DNA from: Annona cherimola
Lineage: Eukaryota; Streptophyta; Magnoliopsida; Magnoliales; Annonaceae
Reading direction: 5' to 3'
DNA length: 64,000 bases
Assembly (NCBI GenBank): GCA_030490835.1
Contig: CM059971.1
Span: forward strand, 58,142,012 to 58,206,011
Shown here: positions 25,201 to 33,735 of the stretch, piece after piece
Position numbering within the stretch: the first letter of the stretch is position 1
Layout: every line of letters begins with the position of its first letter
Notes under the pieces: generated by a model
Seen by the model: the letters and a program-made list of their open reading frames with translations, nothing else
Told to the model about the DNA's origin: nothing
Database searches by the model: none
Made by a program: the position numbers and the translations under genes

Positions 25201-26195
25201 TTTTCATTTTCAATACAACTTCGCATTCACAATACACTTCTATCTCACATCCTAATCCCATCTAAGTCATCCAATCCACATCCTCATCCCAAAAGAGAAT
25301 TTAATGTTAGGGTCATTCATAAATGATATGTGAGTCAAATGTCAGGGATAAGGGGTGAACGTGATGGAAAAAGTGAAACATTAGGGGTATATGTGAAATA
25401 TACTATATATATATATATTATTTTATTTTATTTTTGTAGATAAACAGAGTTATGGGATGATTGTGATAGTAGGCTGCCAATCCTGAGGAGCACTCATGAT
25501 ATAGAAATTGTACGAAAGGATTTGCTTAGCACTTGGCAGATCTGAATACGATATGAATGAGATATTTATTCCAAGTGATCATCTAATAACCAAAACTATG
25601 TTTTTTTTTTTTTTTTTTTTTTGCCATACTTCCAACAAGGTGATTTCAAGTACTATTATCACATTTCGCTGTTGCAACAAACTATGTTACTTATTTCATT
25701 CAAAAGTAGTCACAGAAAAGAGCCAAATTTCTCTTATTTTGGGCTGATTGGACCATGGTTGCAAGTATGCTGCTCTGTGTCTGTCTTTATTATTTTGGTA
25801 TAGTAATATGCTCATCTTAGCATTCATAATTTCTTGACCAAGCTGTTACTGCCCAGGTCTGGGATATCAGAACGCGTAAACTGAAACAGGACCTTCCAGG
25901 TCATGCTGATGAGGTATCCGCTCGGAAATTTAAAGCTTAAGAAACTTATTTTGTAAAGATAAACACTATGAACTACAGGATGCTTAGTCACAAAACCAAT
26001 TGAAAGCGTCTAAAGAGTGTCAAATGACTGAATTTATTTTCTCATGTTTTCTCCTCAGCCAGAAATTTTAATGAAGTTTTTTCTCTTCACATTTTCTTCC
26101 TTTTTGGAAAGGTTTATGCTGTGGATTGGAGTCCAGACGGCGAGAAGGTTGCATCTGGTGGGAAAGATAGAGTGCTGAAGTTGTGGATGAACTAG
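1220..26195 (+). CDS. NLE1: Notchless protein homolog (NLE), WD40-repeat 60S ribosome assembly factor, 5'-partial
   Basis: Twelve exons join in frame: 1220-1301, 1412-1501, 4592-4717, 12513-12640, 15997-16196, 16637-16700, 16963-17073, 20198-20335, 22679-22821, 22923-22977, 25857-25913, 26112-26195 (stop TAG 26193-26195). Each junction is GT-AG and all phases agree, giving 425 residues. The first two exons encode the end of the N-terminal NLE domain ([12 protein letters not shown]...). The rest gives eight WD40 blades with typical GH...WD signatures, such as [20 protein letters not shown] and [13 protein letters not shown], ending in DRVLKLW. Plant NLE is about 470 residues, so roughly 50 N-terminal residues lie outside the window. 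The family (yeast Rsa4) acts in the nucleolus and nucleus: its N-terminal domain binds the AAA-ATPase Midasin/Rea1, which strips assembly factors from pre-60S particles. In Arabidopsis it is essential for seed and meristem development. No internal stop or frameshift is seen. The gene exceeds 25 kb because of transposon-filled introns. Confidence 0.95.
2613..2969. mobile_element. Foldback MITE, Mutator-like, 9-bp TSD
   Basis: A 357-bp near-palindromic element flanked by the perfect 9-bp direct repeat TTTATCTAT (2604-2612 and 2970-2978). The ends begin GAGGTGTGATCC and, on the other strand, GAGGGGTGATCC; both arms then carry ATGTGTCC...GGGACCCC. The inner arms hold the core shared with other foldback elements here (GTATTTAAC then TTTTTGGATGC). 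A 9-bp duplication is typical of Mutator-like elements. There is no coding capacity. Confidence 0.85.
3230..3571. mobile_element. Foldback MITE, Mutator-like, imperfect 9-bp TSD
   Basis: A 342-bp inverted-repeat element. The left end is GAGAGATGATCCTATTAG and the right end, reverse-complemented, is GAGAAATAGTCCTATTAG. Both continue into GCTAAGTRATRGCTTA and then the shared AT-rich core. The flanks TTTAATGTT (3221-3229) and TTTAATATT (3572-3580) match at 8 of 9 positions, consistent with an aged 9-bp duplication. It lies about 260 bp from the foldback element at 2613. Confidence 0.8.
5091..5375. mobile_element. Tourist-like (PIF/Harbinger) MITE
   Basis: A 285-bp element flanked by TTA on both sides (5088-5090, 5376-5378). 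Its termini are inverted: GGGCATGTTTGG at the left and CCAAACACACCC at the right. This is the family's best-preserved forward copy; others lie near 15163, 23310, 23818, 35698 and 55083, and in reverse near 40826, 53155, 54219 and 63849. The TTA duplication and G-rich TIR are the hallmarks of PIF/Harbinger Tourist MITEs. No ORF. Confidence 0.85.
6310..9560 (-). mobile_element. Degenerate RTE-type LINE (endonuclease plus reverse transcriptase), minus strand
   Basis: Read on the minus strand, fragments of one long pol ORF appear in order despite many stops and frameshifts. An endonuclease start near 9200 reads FASWNVGTL, with QETRWK near 9085, SAYAPQVG near 8880 and GGDLNGHVG near 8775. The reverse transcriptase follows with [14 protein letters not shown] near 7580, QFGFMPKRS near 7490 and FADNIVLID near 7115. 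The catalytic box is FADN where an active enzyme has FADD. The 3' end is a run of TGA/GAT triplets (near 6330), the tail expected for RTE-clade LINEs. It is inactive and antisense inside an NLE intron. The 5' limit is uncertain, and flanking duplications were not found. Confidence 0.88.
9275..9421. repeat. Direct repeats at the 5' end of the LINE
   Basis: Three imperfect units start at about 9275, 9344 and 9396. Each contains GCGCRTCRCTT and a segment like CGCCYTAGCAACCCTTG, with spacings of 69 and 52 bp. The block is less AT-rich than its surroundings and adjoins the LINE endonuclease start (minus strand), so it probably belongs to the LINE's 5' untranslated region. Confidence 0.65.
9600..10269. 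other. Intronic stretch, nothing recognised
   Basis: Sequence between the LINE and the tandem duplications. It contains short repeated phrases such as TACCCA...ACATTTGA around 10130-10210, but no gene, RNA or clear transposon end. Confidence 0.4.
10270..10600. repeat. Diverged direct duplication, spacing about 205 bp
   Basis: The segment from about 10270 (GCCATCATTG...) to 10400 recurs in diverged form from about 10475 (GACATCATCT...) to 10600. Shared landmarks occur in order: GAGTATTTCC-like, AAGGARCCT, CTTYAAATATT and GGTATAAAAAT-like. It looks like an old local duplication inside the intron. Confidence 0.5.
10625..10825. repeat. Tandem duplication, period about 95 bp
   Basis: Two adjacent copies begin CTGTCCTAGTTTTATATGTT at 10625 and 10720, and both contain AGCTATATCAGACAATGTTG. 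They differ at a handful of positions. No coding content. Confidence 0.7.
11073..11252. mobile_element. Short MITE candidate with TAA TSD
   Basis: Flanked by TAA (11070-11072 and 11253-11255). The left end GGGCCTATTTGGAAGGAT pairs imperfectly with the reverse-complemented right end GGGGATGTTCCAAAGGATC. The interior contains GGGATG/CATCCC inverted runs. It is similar in style to the Tourist group but is a different sequence family. Confidence 0.5.
11685..11834 (+). mobile_element. tRNA-like SINE with poly(A) tail and 11-bp TSD
   Basis: A 150-bp insertion bounded by the perfect 11-bp duplication AGATCCTTAAC (11674-11684 and 11835-11845). It contains an A-box-like GCTAAGTGGTTGACA near 11705 and a B-box-like CTGGTTTTGATTTTG near 11743. 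It ends in a long A-rich tail that breaks into AAAAAAG units. Size, tail, promoter boxes and target duplication all fit a tRNA-derived SINE. It differs from the Au SINE at 19817, and I do not recognise a named family. Confidence 0.75.
14094..14572. mobile_element. Inverted-repeat element (foldback type B)
   Basis: About 480 bp with long terminal inverted repeats. Both ends read TTTTGCAAATATGCCTATAA, followed by GGTTTGACCAATATTGCATC in sense at the left and reverse-complemented at the right. The inner arms also pair through GCAAATATGCC...ACAAGGTTT. The same terminal sequence, diverged, occurs in the arms of the 45.8-52.6 kb island. No convincing target duplication was found and there is no ORF. 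Confidence 0.75.
15163..15428. mobile_element. Tourist-like MITE, diverged copy
   Basis: About 266 bp, colinear with the element at 5091: AACTTTTCAAGC..., TTTAAATTATTTCTTCATAT, ACTTTTCAATCATTTCTRTA, CTATCCATTTTAACTTTATT, then TTTTATCACTTCCCTAACA. The left terminus has mutated, so only the right end is followed by a recognisable TAA. Confidence 0.75.
15816..15836. repeat. CT microsatellite
   Basis: An uninterrupted CT run about 160 bp upstream of the exon at 15997. Confidence 0.9.
17280..17690. mobile_element. Foldback MITE, Mutator-like, perfect 9-bp TSD (type A)
   Basis: A 411-bp near-perfect palindrome flanked by AAAACTTAC (17271-17279 and 17691-17699). The end GGGAACCAATCCAGTGCACC is repeated inverted at the right. 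Each arm carries two more CACCCGGGTGCA blocks, then the shared core (TTTATTTAACATATG, TTACTATTTTTGGAGA), and the arms meet in a central palindrome near 17485. It is the cleanest member of this family in the window, and its high arm identity suggests recent insertion. Confidence 0.92.
18361..18704. mobile_element. Putative non-autonomous DNA element, GC-richer
   Basis: The ends are inverted: GGGGCTGTTTGG at the left, and the reverse complement of the right end reads GGGTCTGTTTGGGAACGG. The interior (18390-18600) is clearly less AT-rich than the neighbouring intron and contains CGCCG/CGGC runs. No clear target duplication was found. The boundaries resemble hAT or PIF MITEs, but the class is undecided. 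Confidence 0.5.
19310..19790. repeat. AT-rich inverted-repeat element (family L)
   Basis: One copy of a recurring AT-rich sequence of about 450-500 bp. Landmarks are CATAGGTTACATTTGCTCAA, a stretch like CATATGTATTAAAATGTAGT, AGAATCATTTATCTATATAG, TGTTGAAAATACGACTTAAA and TTAAATATAATAGATGGAGT. Other copies are near 27795, 30690, 44290-45838, 52648, 55430, 56700 and 57645. The copy near 57645 shows that its ends are inverted repeats, so the family is probably a non-autonomous DNA transposon. Ends were not resolved. Confidence 0.65.
19817..19980 (+). mobile_element. Au-type SINE
   Basis: About 164 bp matching the remembered plant Au SINE order. It starts GGGAGCCTTGGCTCAATG (A box region), followed by CTAGAGGTCACATATTCAAA (B box), AACCTCTTGC and GTTGCGTACTAAAGACCC. 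It ends with CTCGGACCCTGCACATAGCG and TGCACCGGGCTGCCCTT. It is slightly shorter than usual because of a gap after the A box, and several CpG positions have decayed. It lies sense in an NLE intron. No clear target duplication was found. Confidence 0.85.
20336..22678 (+). other. NLE1: NLE intron (2.3 kb), nothing recognised
   Basis: This separates the exon ending ...MTGHQQ from the exon starting [12 protein letters not shown] see no transposon ends, RNA gene or coding segment. The base composition is somewhat less AT-rich than in other introns. Confidence 0.8.
23310..23579. mobile_element. Tourist-like MITE, diverged
   Basis: Colinear with the element at 5091 (ATTTTCTATAGCTACTATAT, CAATTATTTCTACATAACTA, CTAACCTATCTATTTTAACT, TATCACTTCCTAAACACCC). 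The left end has decayed and the flanking triplet is not preserved. Confidence 0.75.
23818..24087. mobile_element. Tourist-like MITE
   Basis: A 270-bp element with inverted ends GGTGTGTTTGGCAA and TTTCCAAACACACC. The interior is colinear with the other family members. It lies only about 240 bp from the copy at 23310, in the same orientation. Confidence 0.82.
24384..24776. mobile_element. Foldback MITE, Mutator-like, 9-bp TSD in AT repeat
   Basis: A 393-bp inverted-repeat element. The left end is GCACCCTGATTC and the right end, reverse-complemented, is GAGCCTCAATTC. Inner arms pair through CATGTGGKCAACCRYATGGG and GGGCCCC. Flanks CTATATATA (24375-24383 and 24777-24785) give a 9-bp duplication, though in low-complexity sequence. 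It shares the foldback layout but has its own terminal sequence. Confidence 0.7.
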
Positions 26196-27510
26196 ATAAC
26201 AGAGAGTGTCAGGTGGCAGTTCACAACTCCCATGTGACCACTCCAGGCGAGCAAACAGAGTCCAGGAATTTTGTATGTTATCTTGGTACCGTGTTCAAGG
26301 ACTTTCCTGTTGCGTATCATGTGAAAGAGTGTTTCTTATAAAAATATTTATCTGTGCATCATCTTTCAGTGATGGATGTGTCATGTGGTCAGTAACAGTA
26401 GGTATTGGCGGCTGGTTTCGTTTCTTTATAATTTTCATCATTTATGTGATTGTATAGGCAAGCTATCGAACCATTAACTGGTTCAAACATGACCCACCCT
26501 GATAATGATTTGAAATTCACTTTTTTTAATGAGTATTTACAATCATCTCAACTAGTATTACATTCGGGCTCTAAAACATTTTTACTAATTTTCATATAAT
26601 ATTCTAGTATACATCTAACACACTAATTTTTCCATTCGGTAGACACACTTATGAAAATCAGGGAGATTGCTGCCACCATGTTTTGAAGCCTGGTTTCTCC
26701 TTTGATAGGCAAATGGGTTACTACGATGCTGCTTGCGCCATGATGATGCGAAATCTACTCTAAGCATTGCATTTAGAATCATTGTTAGCTAGGAAATTGA
26801 GTTTCTTCCAAATCTAAGATATGCAACACCCCATTTGATAAATGTGTAGAATAAAAATAGTGAAATTATTTGATTTATAAATCTATTTTCCTTTGTGGAT
26901 GGAAAATCTTATAATTTATTGTAACATCTTAGTACATTTGTGAATAGAATTAAGTGTTTTTCATAATTTATACATATATGTATATATATATGTATGGGTA
27001 GCATTTCTCTAGCACTGAGAGGTTGCAATTAGTTGAGGAAAAAAATGGAAAGATTACTTGGACATGATTGAATTGTAAGAGAAAAGATCAAAAGATACCG
27101 TACAGATGTAACAATAAAGAGAACGTATGGCTCGCTCAACTTTGATTGAAATGATTTTTAGTTCTATAATAAAATGATTGATTTTAAACCGCTTAGATGG
27201 TTGCAGTTTTTTATTTCATTATCCAAGGGAAGCCATATGTAAGAGGTGGTTCCTCTCTTATAAAGTGGAACCCTTAATTATTTATTTAGAAAGGGAATAT
27301 AGATGTTTCTAATGCCATTATATTCGAGTCACTAAGCCACCGAGGTATACTGCAACCACTATACGTATGATCATCTCTGTCCCTTCATCGTACCCAAAAA
27401 TGGGTGCTCGTAATTGCATTGATATGCCCCCACTCTTGAGTATTGACATTTGAATCTCTTTGGCACTATCCGTGTCTCCTGTTTTTTCCCTCGTCCCCCC
27501 TACCTTAGTC
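26196..27510. other. Region downstream of NLE
   Basis: The first few hundred bases probably include the NLE 3' untranslated region; no polyadenylation site can be fixed by eye. Beyond about 26460 the sequence is AT-rich with a short TA/TG-rich stretch near 26970-27000 and no recognised gene. Confidence 0.5.
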
Positions 27511-27513
27511 TTA

Positions 27514-27644
27514 GGGCCTATTTGAAAATTTGGAATGTATTTGGCCATATCTAAAATCTTGGTATTAGCAGTATTCAAGACTCTTCCAGGTAACGTGCTT
27601 GAGAGGGTATTTTTGTTACTTAGGATTCTAGGCTAAATAGGCCC
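27514..27644. mobile_element. 131-bp MITE with TTA TSD
   Basis: Flanked by TTA on both sides (27511-27513 and 27645-27647). Its ends are inverted: GGGCCTATTTGAAAAT at the left, and GGGCCTATTTAGCC when the right end is reverse-complemented. This is a PIF/Harbinger-style miniature element. Its end resembles that of the element at 11073. Confidence 0.7.
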
Positions 27645-27794
27645 TTAGACTTTGTCTCAGTTAGTCTAAGAAGCAACTTTTGTGGAAGATAAATTGCATA
27701 GATGTTTTATAGGAAAGTTACGTTTCAATGCTTTCGGGCTTTGCTTTTATATAAGCCGTTCCATGTAATCTTTTTTAATTTTTAACATGGTGAT

Positions 27795-28225
27795 AATTAA
27801 TGTAAAATCTAATCTATTTATTGTATTTAATATCACTTGTTTAGCAAAGAGATTAAGTTTTATCCAAATCAAGTATGCGCATAGGCCACATTTGCACAAA
27901 AGTATATATTCATATATAAATTATGAAAAATATTTAAATCCATTCACATATGTATTAGAATATAATAATACTTAAGTTATTTATCTACATAATAGTGATA
28001 TTTTAGATGCTAAAGATATTACACTAAAATTGATATTTTGACAGTAAACTATTTTATTATGTTGACTGTACACATGTATAGATGTAACTCATATATAATA
28101 ATATTAGATAAATGAAAGAGTTTCAATAATAATATAAATAATATTAAATACAGCAGATTGAGTGGAGCTTTCATCAACTACTCAGATGTTAAAAATAAAA
28201 TGGATTACATACAAAAGATGATTCA
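27795..28225. repeat. AT-rich family L copy
   Basis: Colinear with 19310-19790: AAGTATGCGCATAGGCCACA, CATTCACATATGTATTAGAA, TTATCTACATAATAGTGATA and TAAATACAGCAGATTGAGTG appear in the same order. Many point differences indicate an old copy. Confidence 0.65.
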
Positions 28226-28229
28226 TAGA

Positions 28230-29054
28230 AACGAGCCAACTCGTGTTACACACTTTTGAGTCTTGATTTTTCTTTAAAAAAAACAAAGAAAATAGAGAAA
28301 AGAGCCAATTGGTGCACGCCAATCCAAGCTCACTGGAAAAGCACAGCTAGGACGCATTGGAGCATAGCCAAGCTTGATGAGCTTTGGCCCTTATGCGAAT
28401 TGCTCTGGTTACAAAAATGAGGAGAGAGCGCTTGTCTTTCATTTATTAGGGGGGAATTTCTCTCTCTTATTTATATTAAGAGCGTGGTCTCCTACTGTTA
28501 AGGATAAAAATCTCTTAAGCAAGATAGAAAAATGTATTATTCGTCTGAGACGTAAATATAACAATGAAAAGAGAAGCAGCTAGTGCTGCTTTTGTGATGA
28601 GCTACTTTCCGCACTTGGAATCTCTTTTTTAGAAAGAAGGTAAATCGGGGTTTTTGGGTTTGTTGAACATATATAGCTACCTAACAACCTTACGCTTTTC
28701 CTATATTATGTACGCGGCTCTTCTGAGTTGTTGTTGTTGCAGGCCAAAAGATTCATAAATGCATATGCTATGGCTTCCCGAAGCCTGATCCTGCCCATGC
28801 ATTTCTTGTGTTTGTTACTTGTACATCCGAAATGCATGTGGTTCACGGGAATTATGATTGTTGGCGTGTTTAAGTATTTCTATCCTAAAAGAAGAAAACA
28901 AAAGAAATCGATGGAGTGTTAATTTAAACAACTCATGTCTCATGCCAAATGGGCTTTATCCCCGTTGGTGGCGGCAACATTTGGCATGCCGTCTAACTGC
29001 GTTTCGCGACTCACCCTATGCAGTTGGTGTGGGACTTTGTATCCTGTTGTATCT
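28230..29054. other. Intergenic, nothing recognised
   Basis: A mixed-composition stretch containing several short ORFs without family signatures. No transposon ends or RNA genes were identified. Confidence 0.4.
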
Positions 29055-29196
29055 ATCCCTCTATTAATGAGAGTATTTATAATTATTTCTCCTTTAGGGC
29101 AGGAGTATTTACAACATGTCCCTCTATCCCTCTAGTAATGAGAGTATTTATAATTAGTTCCCCTTTAGAGCAGGGATATTTACTAAATATCCCTCT
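29055..29196. repeat. Tandem duplication of a 71-bp unit
   Basis: Two head-to-tail 71-bp copies (29055-29125 and 29126-29196) starting ATCCCTCT and containing AATGAGAGTATTTATAATTA. Each ends in CCCTCT. Identity is high, with several substitutions. Confidence 0.85.
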
Positions 29197-29905
29197 GCGT
29201 GTGCAGTCGTTGTTAAAGTCATGTTCTATTCACTTTTTCATTTTAGCCTTTTTGTTCTTGCTCTGCATCTGCTATAAAATTCACTTTTACCTAATGGACT
29301 AAAAATCTAATTATAGTACATCTTTGCAGCTGAAGATAGTTATTCTTTCTTTTTAGATATTATTCTATTTGCCGGAATATATACCATAAGCCACCTTTTT
29401 TTATGCTCTCTGGGATAGTTTATTCAGTTAGAAAATTTTGAAGCATTTTTAGATAATTTTAGCACGTATTGCAAGGTTCATTTCTCAAATTAGGCCTCTA
29501 AATTTGCATAATTGCAAATTGAACTTTTTGTTTTGAGTAATTGTAAATTAGACTTTATAAGTTGGAGCAGTTGTATAAAAGTAGACCTTTTAGTTTGTGT
29601 TTTTGCAAAATAGACCTTTCTATTATAAATAAAATATATTATTTTCATTTATATTTGTATTTTATTTCTATCATTTACTTTATATCCATTAATTCTATTC
29701 CATTATCTTGTTTTTTTTTTGTTAAATTTTTTTAGAAATATTCTTCATATTGCTATTTTTAAAGTCTATAGTTCAATTATATATTAATTTTTTGAGTATT
29801 ATACATTACTATGTTTATTTACATAATTTGTTATAATTATATAGTAATAGGAAACTCTAAACTTATCACTGTCAAATAAAATATAAATTTACGAACATAA
29901 ATTCG

Positions 29906-30224
29906 GAGCCCAGTTTAATGCACTCGAGTTCATTTCACCCTTTTTTGAAATTTTCTTTATGAAATTACTAATCTAAGTATATTTAATGTGTATAACAATT
30001 TTTACCATTTTTTGAGATTTTTAGAATTTTTTAGAATTTTTAAAAATCAGTGCTACTTTTAGTAATTTAAAATTACTAAAATGCTATTGAATTTTAAAAA
30101 TCTGAAAAAATCTAAAAATCTCCAAAAATGTAAAAATTGATATACATGTTAAATACACTTAAATTAAAACTTGTGTAAAAAAAATTCAAAAAAATAAAAA
30201 AATGGGTGCATGAACTGCAGCGCC
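29906..30224. mobile_element. Foldback MITE (type A), 8/9-bp TSD
   Basis: A 319-bp element flanked by ATAAATTCG (29897-29905) and ATAAATTCT (30225-30233). The ends contain GCACTCGAGTTCAT and its partner GTGCATGAACTGCAG. The interior carries the same core as the 17280 element (TATTTAATGTGTATAAC, TTACCATTTTTTGAGA) and a central palindrome near 30065. Confidence 0.78.
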
Positions 30225-30689
30225 ATAAATTCTAACCTGAAACTCAACTCAAATTTGATTTTTAAAAATAGGATTAAAGTTTAAGTTCTATAAATAGAGT
30301 TGAAGTTAAGATTATAGTTAATATGCTATAATTAAAGTTATGATTATAGTTAAGGTAAATCCGAATTTCATGAGTCTAAGTTGCACCCGTTCAAATTGGG
30401 AATTGAAAATGATGCCGCAAAATCATAGCATATACAGATGATGGGCATGAGGTTAGACATTTAGAATAAGAAACTCGCCAGCGTGATTAAAAAAGGAACG
30501 TGCAACGAATTTTTTCGTTGCAAATACGCAATAGTAACGATTTTCTTACATATTGGAACGATTTGTTCTGGTGGGTATCGCCGTGTACAACTTTATAAGT
30601 ATAGCTAATAATTGGGCCTTTTTACGTAACTCGGTTACAAAGAAGTAGTTGTATGTAACCTCCTTAAATTTTATAATTTTGATATTTGA

Positions 30690-31222
30690 TAGAAATTTCA
30701 ATCCATTCATTATATTTAACATAATTTATTTAGTTAAGAAACCAAGTTTCATTCAAATTTAATATGTGCATAGACCACATTTGCTCAAAATATAGGTACA
30801 CTCATGGTAAATTAAGAAAAATATTTAAATTTATTCACATATGTATTAGAATGTAGTAATACTTTAAAGAATCATTTATATATGTGGTAATGATATTTTT
30901 TTAATGAAATGTAGTAATAATATTTTAAATGGTTTAGATGTTGAAAATACTACTTAAAAATTGATATTCAGCATTAAATTATTTTATTGCATTTTTATAC
31001 ATATATCTAGCCATCTAATATTACGAATCAGTACATGCCTAAACCTTAAAATATCGAGGAACCTAATGATACCCTCATCACTGAAGTGGATTTTAAATGT
31101 TTGTAGATGGAGTCTAGATATTAGACAAATAGAATAGTTTCTATAACAATATAAGTGATACTAAACATGATAAATGGAGTAGATTTTTAATCAACCATTG
31201 AATGCTGAAAATAGAAGGTTTA
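30690..31222. repeat. AT-rich family L copy, disrupted
   Basis: Landmarks of the family are present in order (CATAGACCACATTTGCTCAA, ATGTATTAGAATGTAGTAAT, GAATCATTTATATATGTGGT, GGTTTAGATGTTGAAAATAC). An extra stretch lies around 30995-31085, and the 697-bp hAT-like element starts just at its right edge. Confidence 0.6.
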
Positions 31223-31230
31223 CATAGAAA

Positions 31231-31927
31231 TAGGGGTGGGAATTGGGGTGGGCCGTACCGGGTTAGAGTTTGCCCTAACCCTAATTTTAAAAAATTAAAT
31301 TTGACTCTATTTTTATACCGGATCGGAACAAGGTTGGTTTAACCTTCATTTTTTTTAATAAGTCCTATGACAAACTTCGGATTGGTATCAAATTAGTTTC
31401 GGGACAGTGGGTCGAGTAAAAAATGCGGGTCAAATAAAATAATTTATAATTTACATATTGTCAAAAATAAATATACATCTATACTAAATTTAAATATTAT
31501 ATACTTCAATATTTTACTAATTATTAAAAAACACATCACTACTAAAGCAAAACATGAGAAAATATAATATCAATTTAATAAAATAAAATAATATATGATT
31601 ATATGTTAGAGTTATATACATATGTGCATATTCCTTTTATTAATTCTTGTATTGTTTTTTGGATAATGGATTCTACTATTGTTGATATAATTGATTATAA
31701 AAATGTCAGAATTTTTAAAAATAATAATAATAAGATTTAAACGTATACTTATAATTTTTAATAAATTAATATATGCGGGAAGGGTCAGGACATAGTCGAC
31801 CAAAATTTTAAATTCGGGTCAAAATTTCTAACACATTCTTATACTTGATAAAAAAAAAGTTTTACTCCGAAAAAAGGGTCGAGTCAAGGCCGAAACACGG
31901 GTTGACCCGCTACAATTCTCACCCCTA
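31231..31927. mobile_element. Non-autonomous hAT-like element, 697 bp, 8-bp TSD
   Basis: Flanked by the perfect 8-bp duplication CATAGAAA (31223-31230 and 31928-31935). The terminal inverted repeats are TAGGGGTGGGAATTG at the left and the inverse of TAGGGGTGAGAATTG at the right. Subterminal regions are rich in CGGGTC-like runs, while the middle is very AT-rich. An 8-bp duplication with a TAGGGGTG end is typical of plant hAT derivatives. No transposase reading frame is visible. Confidence 0.82.
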
Positions 31928-31935
31928 CATAGAAA

Positions 31936-33360
31936 AATTGCCTATAATACATATCCCATAATTCCAAGGCTTGACAACTACATGAATGGCAACGTTTTGC
32001 AAAATAGATCAGGCAACGTAGCTTAATTGCAAAACAGACTTTCTAAGCGTAGAACTATTTCAAAATAGACACCCGGACTAACGTTTACGAAGAAATAGTT
32101 TTCAAATGTATTTCAAACCATTAGAAAACCGTATTGAACTCGTCTCAGCAGCTGACACTGCCAACCAGGTGTTAGCCTGGTTGGTGACACCATGCGTCAG
32201 CGACAGCAGCGACGGGCCGTGTGTTTCTTTTCTCCCCCATTCACACCTGTAAGAATTGTTTTTCTCCCTGATTTGATATTTGATATTGTTTTTCTATCAT
32301 TTGATATTTGGTAGCTTGTTGTTCCCTATTGACACTTATAAGAATTTCTCATGACTTGATTGTAAGATGAACCGAGATATATAATAATCATTAATAAAAG
32401 AGGTTTATTTTAAAATATTTTAAATATAGAGTTTTTCTTTAAATATCCAAACTATAGGATCTAATTTGCATTTAAAGAAGTTACAACATACATTTTACAA
32501 AAACCAAGAATACACCTGCTTCAAAAATGTATAATTATGTATAAATAATGAAAATAGTTATATCTATTCATAGATGCATTAGACTCTTGTAATAATTTAT
32601 AAAGTCCATCATCCATACAGGATGAATGGTTTAGATGATTTAAATATTAAATTAAGAGCTTTGAAATGAAACATAGTTTAAACAATTATGCTATGTCGAT
32701 TTTATAACTTTATTAAATTAGCGATCACGCATGTTTTTGATTTGTAATAAACTTATTCTCTCAGTGATTGGATTTCAAAAACATCTCATTTTAACTCACT
32801 GAAACCTAATTGCTAGTTAGATCGGAAAAAGAACGAAATTCCAATTTCAGGACAACCTACTAATCAACCAGACAAAAACACGATTTTTTAATTTTTTATT
32901 TTTTTGGAGAGGGACAAAAACCCGGTTTTGATTATTGTTATTGTTGTTATTATTATTTTAATTTCCTTTGTGGATGTGGCAAATATAAAAAAGGCTCTGG
33001 ATTTACCTATCCATCTTATTTGGCTTTAGAAGCTTTACATTGTAGGTATTAATTTTCCAAAAACACCTCATTTATGAAATTTTTTATAAATTAATATTAT
33101 ATCTTGGTCAACAATAAACATTAAAATTTCTAACAGAAATGAGAATTTAACGTTTAACGGTTCAACCCACTTGCTATTAAGATGGGGTATAGCGTATTTT
33201 TGAGTTTTTACCATGCGATAAATTGAGCTAAAGGTGGAAATCGGGAAAAGAAATTTAGCCAAAGCAGACAGCAATGTTATATGAATAAAATTTATGAAGG
33301 GGAATATTTCTGCACTACAGCAAATCTGTCTCAGATAGCTAATTTTTAGTTATTTACAAC
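31936..33360. other. Intergenic AT-rich, family L fragment
   Basis: Around 32400-32740 a diverged family L fragment can be traced (AGATGCATTAGACTCTTGTA). Elsewhere only AT-rich sequence and one GC-richer patch near 32150-32250 are seen. No gene was recognised. Confidence 0.4.
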
Positions 33361-33364
33361 ATAT

Positions 33365-33735
33365 ATTTGAGGCTTGATTATTTTAGGTCGGTCCAAAAAA
33401 TATATATTTTTTATTTTTTAAAATTTTTATAAAATCGTTAATTAAGATGTATTTAATCTATAAACTTCATAAAAAAAACTATAAACTAAGTTTTACTATT
33501 TTTGATATATGCATATATGTACTTTAATTTTTAAATATAAACGTATTTTAATCATTTTAAATTGTTGGAATGTGACTAAAATAGCTTTATATTTAAAAAT
33601 CTAAAACAAATATATATACATGTCCAAAAATAATAAAACCTAGTTTATAAAGTAAATATTCTAGATTAATAATTTTATAAAAATTTATGAAAATTTTTAA
33701 AAAAGATTTTTTTGCACCGGTCTGAAATGATCATT
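33365..33735. mobile_element. Foldback element with shared core, ends approximate
   Basis: The arms begin GATTATTTTAGGTCGGTCC at the left and, reverse-complemented, GATCATTTCAGACCGGTGC at the right. Inside is the shared core (AAGATGTATTTAATCTATAA, GTTTTACTATTTTTG) followed by its inverted partner. Flanking 9-mers match poorly (ATTTGAGGC versus ATTTGCCCG), so the ends are uncertain and the copy is old. Confidence 0.65.

Larger units (their letters stand above)
22978..25856 (+). other. NLE1: NLE intron (2.9 kb) with three MITEs
   Basis: This separates the exon ending ...DSTLK from the exon starting VWDIRTRK. Two Tourist-like MITEs and one foldback element are listed separately. Around 25085-25300 there is a block with GATGGGATG and CATCCTCATCCC-like inverted runs that may be another short MITE. 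The rest is AT-rich. Confidence 0.8.

Noticed and set aside
25914..26111. Second possible U12 intron: NLE donor GTATCCGCTC
   Set aside because: The donor begins like a U12 site, but no TTCCTTRAY branch with adenines lies 10-20 nt before the acceptor, and the position +7 to +9 match is poor. It is treated as an ordinary U2 intron.
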